Positions 22,919-33,465 of a stretch of DNA of 64,000 nucleotides are shown piece by piece. The notes beneath the pieces are model-generated. The model made no database searches, had not been told where the DNA came from, and was given only the letters and a program-made list of their open reading frames with translations. Within the stretch, counting starts at the first letter, position 1; every line of letters begins with the position of its first letter. The stretch is from Selaginella moellendorffii. Taxonomy: Eukaryota; Streptophyta; Lycopodiopsida; Selaginellales; Selaginellaceae. The stretch covers positions 2,627,010 to 2,691,009 of the forward strand of contig NW_003314266.1 in the NCBI RefSeq assembly GCF_000143415.4. Reading direction: 5' to 3'. Both the position numbers and the translations under genes were made by a program.

Positions 22919-24835
22919 ATGGCAACAGATCATACAGTAGAGTGTTTAGCAATCTCGGTGGAGCGACTAGAGACCCTCTCTTATGCAGACTCAAACACGT
23001 ACGCTCCTCTTCTACGAAGATGTGGGAGCAGCAAAGCTCTGGAACTGGGAAAGAGAATCCACAGGCACATTTGCAAGAGTGGGCACGAACGAGATACTTT
23101 CCTGGGGAATCTTCTTGTGGACATGTACGGACGGTGTACGAGAGTTGACGATGCCCGGGGAGTTTTCGACCGCATCAAGCGGAAGAATCGTTTCTCGTGG
23201 AATATCCTTGTGGGAGCATATACCCAGAACGGGCATCTAGAGCTTGCGAGGGAGGTGTTTGATTCTATGCCAGAGAGAGACGTCGTGTCATGGAATACCA
23301 TGTTTGGAGCATATGCGCAGCACAGGAATATTCACGAGGCAAGGCTTTTGTTTGAAAATATGCCCTTTCATAATGTTGTCTCTTGGAATGCCATGATACG
23401 GGCATATGCCCAGGGAGGGTATAGTGGTGACGCGGTTTGCTTGTTTCATTCGATGCAATTAGAAGGGTTTAAGCCAAACGAGATCACATTCATAGTTGTG
23501 ATAGATGCTTGGGCTTCTTGGAGGGATTCTCAGCTGGACAATAAAACTCAAGGTTTGGAATCGTTGGTTATAGATAATGGGTTTCTTGCTGATGTTGCAG
23601 TTGGTAATGCTCTCATGAACCTCTACAGCAGATTTGAAAAATTTGACAAGGTTAATTTTGTGTTTGAAAAGATGGCAAAGCAAGATGTTGTGAGCTGGAC
23701 TACATTGCTCTCAGCGTATGCCCGAAATGGACATCCAGAGAAAGCTCTCGTGTGTTTGCCCCTGATGGATTTGGAGGGTCATCACCCAGACAGTATAACT
23801 TGCATAACATTGTGCGAGGCTTGTGGAGAACTCGGTTCTTTGAAGCAATGCCTTGAAACTCAAGCAGTGATAGATGATGTTTCTAGTGATGTCAGATCAA
23901 ATACCAAAGTTGGAAATGCCTTGGTCACAATGTACGGAAAATGTGGTGAAGTTGATCTTGCAAGTCAATCCTTTAATAAAATTCCCAGCAAGGACGTAAT
24001 AAGCTGGACTGCCTTGATCACAGCCAATGCCATAAATGGGCATCCGCACAAAGCAATGAGAGTTTTCAAGCTGATGGATCTTGAGGGTTTTTGCGTGGAC
24101 AAGGTTGCGTGGATCAGCATGATCGATGCTTGCACTTGTGCTTCCGCCATTTTTGAGGGGAGATTGATCCACTCGGCTCTAGTGTCGCGAGGAGGATCAA
24201 TCGATCTCGAAGTATCCAATGCTCTCCTCAGCATGTACGCTAAATGCGGTAGCCTGAAAGATGCCGTGGCGATTCTAGACGTGATTCCTTCCCTGGACAT
24301 TGTGGGATGGAACGCCATGATCACGGCATTTGCCCGGACTGGGCATTACACCCAAACTATAGATTTCTATCGCCTCATGGCTCTGGAGGGATCTTCTCGA
24401 CCAAACTCCATCACTTTTATCAGCGTCTTGAGTGCTTGCAGCCACAAAGGACTCGTCAAAGATGGAATATCCCATTTCACTTCGATGGTCTGGGACTATG
24501 GGATTGAACCTGTAATCGACCATTACTTGTGCATGGTTGATCTCTTGGGTCGAGGTGGCGAGCTTAGAGATGCCGAGGAGCTACTAAAGAATATGCCCGT
24601 CGTGCCCAACGAGGTGGCATGGCGGACGCTCTTGAGCGCCTGTGGAACAAATGGGGACATTGGACGGGGAAAGTCGGCAGTCAAGAGAATCGAGCGCGAG
24701 ACCTCATCGTCTCTGGCAGGTCGCAGGCTCGAATCGCTGGAGAAGACCTTTAGTGCCGGTGGTCGCGGTTTCGAATCTAGGGACGGGAAAATGGCCGTGT
24801 CACATTTTCCTCAATGCCTTCTATCCTCCAACTAA
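22919..24835 (+). CDS. PLS-class pentatricopeptide repeat protein with aberrant C-terminus
   Basis: Single-exon 638-residue protein. PPR proteins bind organellar RNA for editing, splicing or stability. Repeats run almost throughout, e.g. RDVVSWNTMFGAYAQ, HNVVSWNAMIRAYAQGG, MYGKCGEVDLASQSFNKI, MYAKCGSLKDAVAILDVI. The beginning of an E domain follows (HYLCMVDLLGRGGELRDAEE, VAWRTLLSACGTNGDIGRGK). After residue ~590 the similarity stops and the last ~45 residues (SSLAGRRLESLEKTFSAGG onward) are not PPR-like. The DNA there has two T-arm-like words and runs up to 42 bp from the plastid IF-3 start. No DYW domain is present. No clear transit peptide is visible. Confidence 0.85.
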   Translation: MATDHTVECLAISVERLETLSYADSNTYAPLLRRCGSSKALELGKRIHRHICKSGHERDTFLGNLLVDMYGRCTRVDDARGVFDRIKRKNRFSWNILVGAYTQNGHLELAREVFDSMPERDVVSWNTMFGAYAQHRNIHEARLLFENMPFHNVVSWNAMIRAYAQGGYSGDAVCLFHSMQLEGFKPNEITFIVVIDAWASWRDSQLDNKTQGLESLVIDNGFLADVAVGNALMNLYSRFEKFDKVNFVFEKMAKQDVVSWTTLLSAYARNGHPEKALVCLPLMDLEGHHPDSITCITLCEACGELGSLKQCLETQAVIDDVSSDVRSNTKVGNALVTMYGKCGEVDLASQSFNKIPSKDVISWTALITANAINGHPHKAMRVFKLMDLEGFCVDKVAWISMIDACTCASAIFEGRLIHSALVSRGGSIDLEVSNALLSMYAKCGSLKDAVAILDVIPSLDIVGWNAMITAFARTGHYTQTIDFYRLMALEGSSRPNSITFISVLSACSHKGLVKDGISHFTSMVWDYGIEPVIDHYLCMVDLLGRGGELRDAEELLKNMPVVPNEVAWRTLLSACGTNGDIGRGKSAVKRIERETSSSLAGRRLESLEKTFSAGGRGFESRDGKMAVSHFPQCLLSSN

Positions 24836-24877
24836 GTTGTTCTCTAGGTTTCGAGTAGCAAGGCGCTGGGCGTGGCC

Positions 24878-26381
24878 ATGGCGCTCACGGCGGGGACGAG
24901 CGCGGCGTGCTGCTCGGCGATGCCATCGTGCCTCCGCGAGGATTCGCAATGGTTTGGGGAGGAGCGCATGGCGTGGCCGAGATTTTTCAGAGGCAGCACA
25001 GGGATTAGGGGAAGGAGCACGAGCAGCACCGCTAGTAGCAGCAGATTTTGCGTGGTTTCGAGGATGGGAGGCGGTAGAAGGGGAGGAAGGAGTGGCGGTG
25101 GGAGAAGAGGTGGTCGAGGACGAAGGGGCAATAGGGGCGCGGAGACTGTGAGTGAGGATGATGGCCCAACGATGAATGAGCGCATCAGGTAACACTAGCG
25201 AATGCTTTCGATAGAATTTTTCTCCGGTGTGAGCCTCTTCTAAAACTCTTTCTTGCATTCCAGAGCTCCAATTCTTCGTCTTATTGGAGAGGACTCACAG
25301 CAGGTACCATAAATATTTTTTTAGAAGGTCCAATTTGTTTTTTTTATCATGGTTTTTCATGTTTAGATTGGGATTGTTCCAAGGGAGGATGCGTTTCAAA
25401 GGGCTGAACGATTAGAGCTTGATCTCGTGAGCTTTCTTTCCTTCTTATTTGGAGATTCTGACAATGTTTTCTCTTCTGTAGGTTCTTATTTCAGCTGACT
25501 CCGATCCACCGGTGGCCAAGTTGATGGATTACAGGTGAGAATGTTTCTGGCATTGCTGTCGAGACGAAAGTAACACAGCCAAATATTTACAGTGGATTCA
25601 TTTGATGGCAGCAAATACAAGTACGAGCAGCAAAAGAAGAAAAGGGACCAGCAGAAAAAAGCAGCTGGTATTACGTTTTTTTACAGCATTGGGTGTACGT
25701 GTTGATCATCGCCGTTTTTCTGTTGTTTCTCTCCGCAGCTAGCAGAGTGGAGATCAAAGAATTGAAAATGAGGTAAGATGTCACGCTTCCTAAAACCATG
25801 GCTGTAGCTCTTACTTACACCCCCGTGTGCTACAGATATAACATCGATACTCACGACTACGAAGTTCGACTGAAGCAAGCGAAGAATTTCCTAAAAGATG
25901 GCGACAAGGTAACGTTTTTTCTCAGCGGCGTGATGACTTAGAATGGTTTTGCTTGCCTTGCCGCACAGGTGAAAGTGTTCATGCCTTTCAGAGGCCGAGA
26001 AGCCCAATTCAAGGATTTGGGCGTGAAGCTCCTAAGAAAATTCGAGGAAGACATTGGAGAGGTATGGAGCTTTCATTTTTGTTTCATATCCAGCACATCT
26101 ACAAAGTTTCTGTTTCGTGCTCTCAGATGGGATCCCTGGAAAACAAACTAGCTGACGAAGGGAGAACAATGTACATGACATTAGCACCCAACAAGATCCA
26201 GGCCTCCAAGTCGGAGAAATCCAAGCCGAGGCAATCCAAGGACGAGGAGGACGAAGAAATCGTGTCCGAGAGCGATGAGATTGCTGAGAGTGAAGAAGAA
26301 GAAGACGAAGAAAACGATGGCGATGATTCGGCCGAAGAAGAAATCCGCGAAGAACAGGCAACAGCGGCCACAGTCTCTTAA
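24878..26381 (+). CDS. Translation initiation factor IF-3, chloroplast type
   Basis: IF-3 binds the small ribosomal subunit and checks start codon pairing in plastids. Nine exons (24878-25188, 25264-25303, 25367-25426, 25482-25534, 25612-25667, 25739-25772, 25836-25908, 25969-26061, 26127-26381) join to 324 residues. The N-terminus is Ala/Ser/Gly/Arg-rich like a transit peptide. The N-domain contains MNERIRAPILRLIGEDSQQ and LISADSDPPVAKLMDY; the linker is SKYKYEQQKKKRDQQKK. The C-domain contains VEIKELKMRYNIDTHDYEVR, KVFMPFRGREAQFKDLG. A long acidic tail (SESDEIAESEEEEDEENDGD) follows, as in Euglena/plant plastid IF-3. The preceding GTG is ignored; the first ATG is 24878. Confidence 0.92.
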
Positions 26382-26646
26382 AGAGCTTTTTTTTTTGGTT
26401 CCTTGTTGTACAGGGCGATTAGTTTGTTTGAAAAGAGTATATTCCTTTGGCATCTTTTCGAAAATTGTAGCCGTTGGTAGAGGAGATTTTAGGGTTCTTG
26501 GAGGGCATGGCGTGGCGCTGCGGCGGATCTGTGGCGCTGGCGCGGGAATGCTACTGGTTGTAAGTTGCGGGAGGAGATCTTAGAGTAGGATTTGGGGGCC
26601 CGGCGATTGATCGAGCGATGCGAGCAGCGGCAGGGTTTGGGGAGTG

Positions 26647-27645
26647 ATGGGTAGTGAAAGACTGGCAGGGAAGCGGCCTCCTCCGACTCCTCAGGCTGCG
26701 CAGAGGAGGAAGCTTGCGAATATCACGAATTTACAGTTCGTTGAAGAGAATCCTGTCAAAGTCGAGCTCCAACAGGTAGGCTGTGTGGGTGTGCTCAAAG
26801 GGAATAAAAAAATTCATGGGATGTTCTTGGCAGGACGTGGCGAAATTAAAGAGCCAAGTCGAAGCGCAGGCTGCTCACATCGAGAAGCTCGAGCTAGCTT
26901 TGGAGCAAAAGTCCGCCCAGAACGAGGAAATTATACAACACTACTATCGGCAGTACAAGGTGAGGATTTCTTTCTTTCTCGTTCCTTTGTGTTCTATGCG
27001 ATGAGTTTGTGTTCTAAGATTTTCTTTTTCTGTTTCCTTGACACAGGAGCTAGAGCAAGCACGACAAGAGGTTTGTTTGTCACACAAGCTCGAGATCCCA
27101 GAGACTAACTTTTGATTGTTTTGATAGATGAAACTCTTACAGCACGAGTACACACAAATGTGTAGCGTGTATAGGATAAGCAAGAGCGAACTCCAGGTAC
27201 TCAAACACTCGTTTTTCTCTTCTTTCATAGCCCATCTTGCGAAACGAGCGTACTCGCCTTGCTTCAGAGCCAACTCGAGGAAGCCAACGAGCAAATCAGG
27301 CGGCTCACTGAGAAAGAAAACCAGCCTCAACGAAAGAAGTCCAAGTCGCCACTGCCACCGCCGCCGAGCATGCAAGCCAAGCCGACGAGAAAACGCAGAT
27401 CCACCAGAGTGGTTTCCACCAAAGTCCAGAGCTACTGCCCGGCTTCGATCAAAGTGGAGGAGGAGCCGGAGCTGCCAGAGTTCGTCACGTCTCGAGCGTC
27501 TTCTCCCGGGGTAGTGATCAAAACCGAGAATTTTGTGAGAGCGCGGGCCGTGAGCACTTCCGGGAGGCCCGTGAGAAGAGCCGTGGAGACCGTGTCCTCG
27601 TACAAGGAGCCACCTCTCAACACGAAAATGCGAAGGCCCGGATAG
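26647..27645 (+). CDS. SGO: Shugoshin, centromeric cohesion protector
   Basis: Five exons (26647-26775, 26834-26959, 27047-27070, 27128-27196, 27268-27645) give 241 residues. Shugoshin recruits PP2A to protect centromeric cohesin in meiosis and mitosis. The plant signature AAQRRKLANITNLQF lies at residues ~16-31. A coiled coil follows (KLKSQVEAQAAHIEKLELAL to LEEANEQIRRLTEKEN). The C-terminal basic shugoshin motif is GRPVRRAVETVSSYKEPPLN followed by TKMRRPG, which ends the protein. The protein is short compared with angiosperm SGOs (about 500 residues), with little between coiled coil and C-terminal motif. Its stop is 56 bp from the convergent CRS2-associated factor gene. Confidence 0.92.
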
Positions 27646-27701
27646 CTCGAGAAGAAGGTACTCCTCGCCTTGTACTCTAGATACTTACTTGCTCTATTCC
27701 A

Positions 27702-29943
27702 TCATCTCGGAGAAGCTAACAGCTTGGCCAGTTCGTCCACCGGTAAAACTCCCACAGACGGCTCGGGAGGAGGCAAAGGCTCCGCCAGCCTCTTCTGGAG
27801 TAGAAGTTCCTCGCGTCTCTTGTTGCGGTCCTCCACCTCGAACACTTTCGGCTCGTCGTCTTCGTCCTCGGGCCGGGGCACGCGTTTCACCGGCGGCGGA
27901 GCTCCACAAAGTGACTTAACAGTGTCGGGATCCAACTGGTTGTCCTCCAGAGTGGTCACCATCCCGAAGTTTATAGCTCGCTCCCACAAGTTCTCGAGTT
28001 CCTTGGCAGCTTGCAGCAAGGCCGGATCCACTTGGTTGGGTTCTTCCGACGCGTCGCTGTTTTCCTTCCCCTCGAAAACACTCTGCCGGATGAAATCCTG
28101 CGTGGCTTGCTCGCCCTCGGTGAGTTTTGCAGGGCCTCTCCACATGAGGACGCAGTTGTCTTCGAAAGATAGAAGGACGATTCCCAAGAGCTCCTGGAGT
28201 GATTGATTGTAAACACGAAAGTTTGTATGAAAATCTAACTAAGTTGGAGGAGTACGTACCTTGAGCTTGGCTCCGATCTTTCTTACATCGGCGATGTTCA
28301 TGCCTCGGCAGTCGAGCTTCACTAGCTCGTCCACTTCGAATGCGGACTTAACTTCGTTCACGAGATGCAAGTAAACACCGTTTCTAGCTGCACAGCAAGT
28401 TAGTCGAGTGGTCTGTGAGTTCTAGGTGCTACAAACTTACATAGCTTAGTGAGTGGTTTCACTCGTCGGCCCCGTCGTCGCAAGTAGTCGGCGTGCTCCA
28501 CGCTCAAACCCGCCGGAGCCTGCTGGATAAGTCGCGGATAGATCGGCACTGGAGGCTTCCACATCATGAGAGGAATCTCAGGCCGGTATCTTGGGTTGTA
28601 GTTGCGTCCTCGAAACAAATAGATCGATCCACCATGCCGCTGGATGATCTTACCGCCAGTCTTGTCCTGAAAAACCAGACTCCATCATACAAGAGAAGAG
28701 AAAGAGAACAAAAATTCTTCAAGCTAACCTCTATGTGAAAGCACACATTGTCCATGTCGATGGTTGGAACTCCCTTGCACCGGAGCTTGATAACTCGTCT
28801 GCGTTTCCAGTGGCAGTGGATCAAATCCAGCATATTGTGCGTTAGCCCGTCCCTGCCTGAGCTGATTGATCGCTGTCAGCTCGAGAAAAACACAAGAAAC
28901 GAAGAGAAAAAAGAGAAAGACTTACCAATATTAACTTGCCGATGCTCCTTGTTGCACGCTAGAACAAGGTCTCCAATCTCATCCGGAGTGAGAGGCTCTC
29001 CCATCACCTCCTCTCGAGTGGTCGCCAGGATTGGACGCTGTCCTTCCAGAAACGGACCCGCCGGCTCGACCGGCTTCACGCCTTTGAGATTCGGAGGCGG
29101 CGGATTGAAAGAGTCGATCTCGTGCCGCTTCTTCTTGCTGGGAGGCAGCGGCTTTCTTCCAGTCCACGGCCTCGGCATCGTGTCGGGACCGAAAGGAGAG
29201 AACTGCGGGCCTCGCTCGGCGATAGGTTCTTCCTTTGGCATCTCCGAGTATGTGTACTGGAACTCGAAAGGAAGCTCGTAAACCGGCCGCTCTTCCGCGG
29301 GCTCACTGCGAATCCACCGAGTAGCAAAGCCTTGCTGGAGCCGGTTTGGATACTTTGGCACTGGCAGCTCGAGATGTTCTCGTGGCAAAGGTGGCGGCCT
29401 CACTCGACGAGCAGAGCTTGCCTGTTCTAGGTGTTTCCTCGACCAATTGGGAAGATTTGATCCTTCTGGAAACTGGAGAGATGGAGCAGGAGGAGGAGAC
29501 GGGGAAGCGTCCAATCCTTGCGAAGAGCTCTCACTCGGTTGCGAAGAACTGGAGTAGCCTCTGGAAGCCGGCGGTAAGATTGGCCGAGGAGGCCGCTTTG
29601 TAGGACTGGATATCTTCCGGAAGGGCTCGTTCTTGGAGTACTTGGAATATCTCCCTGGAATGGAGGGCCGTGACGCGACGGAGCGCGAGCCCGCCGATCG
29701 AAATCCATCATCCGGATGGAATTCCTGCCCCTGCTGCGGTCCTAGATCCCGTGCTCTGTCCGAGAACATCGAGTAGCGTTGCGGATTGCTGCCATTGTCA
29801 TCGCTGGCGCCCGCATTGTACTGCTGGATCGATGCCGCGCACGCGCAGCACGATTTCTTGGGGATTGCCTCGTACCTGAGAGCCCTGGGGAGGAAGAAGC
29901 GCCTGGCGGGGATCACAGCGCTCAGCGCCATGCTACATTCCAT
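27702..29943 (-). CDS. CRS2-associated factor (CAF1/CAF2 type), chloroplast group II intron splicing
   Basis: Five exons (28926-29943, 28729-28856, 28441-28666, 28260-28387, 27702-28193) give about 663 residues. In angiosperms CAF proteins pair with CRS2 to splice plastid group II introns. The N-terminus is basic with CCACAAS, plausible as transit peptide, followed by a Pro/Ser-rich linker. The first CRM domain begins at [20 protein letters not shown] and includes [20 protein letters not shown] and [20 protein letters not shown]. The second spans [20 protein letters not shown] to [40 protein letters not shown] is a CAF hallmark. ATG at 29931 (MALSAV) is an alternative start. A telo-box lies directly upstream. 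Confidence 0.92.
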
Positions 29944-30166
29944 AAACCCTAACTAGCATCTTTGCGATCAAACGGCCGTGATTCACGGTGCCTATTTTCT
30001 AGGGCTCTTTAGGGTTTTTGGGAACTCTCCCAGGGATGGAGGAGGCCGCGGCGATGGCGCAATGGGGGCGCTGGCGGCGATCGGGAGGTAAGAAAGGGTA
30101 GCGGCGCCAGGAGCTGCAATGAGAGCGTGAGGAGGAAATCTGGATTTTGGGAGAGATTTCGGGGGA
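29944..30166. promoter_or_regulatory. Divergent promoter with two telo-boxes
   Basis: 223 bp separate the start codons of the CRS2-associated factor (-) and the SURP/RS factor (+). The + strand has AAACCCTAA at 29944-29952 and TTTAGGGTTTTT at ~30008-30019, one motif near each gene. Shared regulation is inferred. Confidence 0.5.
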
Positions 30167-32964
30167 ATGGACAAGGGAAACGCGTCGTGGGAGCAAGTCC
30201 ACAGGATCTTGTTCCCGGGAGGGCCAGTTCCAGTGTCGCTGCTGGATGCTAGCAGCCATCCCCATTCCGGCGCAGGGCTCCTGGGGCCGCCCCCAGGGAT
30301 GAAGAGTCCGTTTGAAATGCTACCGGATTTTGGGAATTCCTTGCAGGGCGGGCCGCCGCTAGCACCGCCAAGGCCACCGCTCACAGATCCCAGGCTCGTT
30401 ACGAGAAGAGAAGACAGTCTCCATTTCTTCGCGATCCCTCCTCCGGTTCCAAGGGACCCGAAAATGCTGCATCACATCAAACTCTTCGCGGCGTTTGTGG
30501 CCAAGTTCGGTGTGGAGAATGAGTCGCTGGTGCGAGCAAAGCAGCAGGGAAAATCAGAGTTCTCGTTCTTGTATGGCGGAGAGCCAGGGAGCGAGGCGAG
30601 TATTGGGCGTCACTACTACGAGTGGCAAAAGGAAGTGATGCTCAAAGTCTTGGAGGCCAGGAAAGCGGTGTCCGAGGGGAAGATACCTCCAGATCGTCTT
30701 AGATCGATGCAGCGGGAGCTGGAGCAGTGTTTGCAAGGCGTGCAAACTCTAAGAGGTACTCAAATGTCAAAGTTTTACATTTAGCTTAGATTCTTGGTAG
30801 TTACAACGAATGCCTCCTTGCACAGTGCATTCAGCAATGTGAATGTGTTTTTTCTTTCCTGTCTGCTTATTCCTAGAATGGTTTTCTCATGGTAAGTTTG
30901 ATTGTTTTGCTGGAATCTCATTGTACGTGGATTCCGCTAATTCCTAGAATGGTTCTCTCATGGTATGTGCTATTGTTTTGCTGGAATTTTGTTGTACGTG
31001 GTTTCCAATTCCTATGGTTTCTGTTGCTATAATCTCATTGTACGTGGTTCCCTTTTTTGGCACAGATTTTCGTCTCGAGGCAATCATTGGCTTACCAGAA
31101 AATGGTAAGCTTGACTGGCAAAAGATTGCACTAGAAGTTGGCGTGCCACTTCCGGGAGAGAGACGGCCATCTTTCGCCGAGCCGTCTGAGAAGGATAAGA
31201 TGGCTCCGAAGCCTCAGATGGCGAAGCCAGTTATGGATGCTCCTACTGACCCCAGGCGAAACGTGAAAACGGACCGTGCTCGCGGTGGAGCTGGACGGAG
31301 GGACGAGAAAGAAGCCAAGGAGGAATTTCCCAGTCCAGGCAACCGAAGAAGAAGACGAAGTAGAAGCAGGTCTCCCGAAAGAGATAGACACCGGCCACGA
31401 AGTCCATCACACAGAAACCATTCACCCCGACGCCGTGGAAGATCTCACAGGTCAGCTCCGGTAGCTTTTCTCCCTTCGTTCTCCTCTTCGTTTTATAAAA
31501 CAGTGCTTGTTCTTCTTTCGTGCTTTGTTGCCTCACCAAAGTCTGATCTAGCAAAGTTTTCTTTATTTTCTTTGGTCCAGCCGCTCGCCAAGACGGAGGG
31601 AGCGATTCCAATCTAAACGCGACGCTGACGAGAGAAAAGATGACAGTAACAACAACAACAAGAACAACAAACTCACTCACCACCATCACCAGCCGGGCCA
31701 GAGTTTGCAGCAGCAGCCAGAGCCGTTGCCTTTGGAAGCGTTACCGTTCGCAAGCCAGCACGTTGGTCACATTCTAGCTCCGCCGCCTCAGCCGCCAGCA
31801 AACTTGGAGCATCCACCGGGATTTGCAGTGGCAGCGGACAACACCACTTTTGCTAGATATATCACTGCTCCTCTGATGCACGACTCGCAGCAAGGTCCAC
31901 CGCTTCCACCGCAGCAGCAGCAGCACCATTTTGCAAGCATCTCTCAGGATCCAGGACTGCCGAGAGTTCCTGGCAGTTACCCCCAAGTTGGTGCGGCATT
32001 TGCACCCGCTTTGTCTGAAATACCAGCTCAACAGCAGCAATTTTTACTCCAGCAGTTGCAATTGTCTCACATCCAAAGCCAGCTGAGCAACGGGCCGCTG
32101 GGACCGCAACCACCACCGCTGCCGCCGCCCCCTTGGTCCTCTGGTGGCGAAGTTTTGCCGCTCGAAGTCCACGCTCCTCCTCCGCAGCACTTTGTGGGAC
32201 TTGTTGGTGGGCAGCCTCCTCCTCCCAACGCTCCGCCTCCGCCACCCTCGGCTCCAGTTCCAGCGATTTTTCTCCGGCAGCAACCGGGTGTTTCAGCTGA
32301 AAAGTATGATCCGCTACAGCCAACTTCGTCGTCGAACGACGTGGAGATGGAAGTGGAGGGCGGCTCTTCTCCAAAAGCAGCAGCGGCGGTGGCTGTGGCG
32401 GCAGACGAAGAGCCGGAGGTTGTGAATTCCAAGCTCGAAGTTGCCGAGGCGGGCTCCAAGAGGTCTTCCGAGGCTGCCGCAACCAGCAAGGAGAAGGATC
32501 ACAAGGAGAAGGATCACCACAAGGAGGAAGACGGTGACGAGGATGGAGAGCGCTTGCAAAAGGAGAGGAGCGAGAAGGATGGGCGAGCTCTCAAGGTGGT
32601 GAGGAACACAGTCGCGGAGTTCGTCAAGGAGCTGCTCAATCCAAAGTGGAGGGATGGAGTTCTCAGCAAGGACGACTTCAAGGTGATCGCGCAAAAGGCC
32701 GTGAACAAAGTGGTGGGGAACTTGCAAGGCTCGCAGATCCCCAAAGGCACCGAGCGAGTGGATCGATTCATGGCTTCGTCCAAGGACAAGATCGTCAAGC
32801 TCGTCCAGGTATGAAAAACAACTCTTTTTTCCTCACTCTCCCGATCGATTATCCTCAGCCATGGTTTGTCAATCCAGGAATACGTCGAGAAGCACACGAA
32901 AAACGCTCCAGCTCCATCCTCCACTGCCGCTACCGCCGAGGAAGACAATGGTGCTGCGTCATAG
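30167..32964 (+). CDS. SURP (SWAP) domain RS-rich splicing factor
   Basis: Four exons (30167-30755, 31066-31450, 31581-32808, 32878-32964) give 762 residues. The SURP module is at ~residues 100-150 (HHIKLFAAFVAKFGVENESL, GRHYYEWQKEVM), a fold found in SF3A1 and SWAP splicing proteins. An RS-like region follows (RRRRRSRSRSPERDRHRPRS), then a long Gln/Pro-rich disordered part. The C-terminus has a conserved helical block (NTVAEFVKELLNPKWRDGVL, VNKVVGNLQGSQIPKGTERV) that, from memory, also ends some plant CCCH zinc-finger proteins such as FES1 relatives. Likely a nuclear pre-mRNA processing factor; the exact orthologue is not certain. Confidence 0.82.
30868..31055 (+). repeat. Tandem duplication inside intron 1 of the SURP gene
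   Basis: A unit of about 75-80 bases (TTCCTAGAATGGTTTTCTCATGG ... GCTGGAATCTCATTGTACGTGG) occurs twice, with a partial third CTCATTGTACGTGG copy near 31034. It explains why this 310-bp intron is longer than its neighbours. Confidence 0.75.
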
Positions 32965-33465
32965 CAAGAACTTCGCAAGAACTTCAAAGGAAAAAGCTCG
33001 AGGAGTGCTGCGACATCCCCTCGAGAAGGCGATGGATGATCGAACTCACTCTTATTGACAGACATAGGACTAAAATCTTCTTAAAATGTAAAAACTCCTC
33101 TTTGTCCCATACTTTGATCAAAGGTTGATATAGTTTCAAGCTTGCATGACATTAGCAAAGGGTCTAGACATTGGATAAAATTCAGGACAAATCGCTGGCC
33201 GTTGGATAGGGCGGATCCAGCGGCTTGTGGAAACCCTTTTACGAGCTCTCGAGCTCCTCCTCGAGCTTCCAGGAAATCGCGAGGCGCACGATCACTCTTA
33301 GGGCGGCCGAATCGGTGACCGGAAGCGACGCATCCCTGATAGCAGCAGCACGAATTTAATGCGGATTGGAGGTATTTGGGCGCGGATCATGGATTCTAGG
33401 ACGCGGATTTGGATTTAGGGGTTGGAGTTTTGGCGATCGCGGTGTTTTGATCGCTTGGCGGGTCC

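Noticed and set aside
24821-25258. Minus-strand frame opposite plastid IF-3 exon 1
   Set aside because: Mirror of a GC-rich, Gly/Arg-rich transit region; IF-3 exons on the + strand explain the sequence.
32067-32489. Long minus-strand open frames opposite the SURP gene
   Set aside because: Shadow of the Gln/Pro/Ala-rich coding sequence on the + strand.
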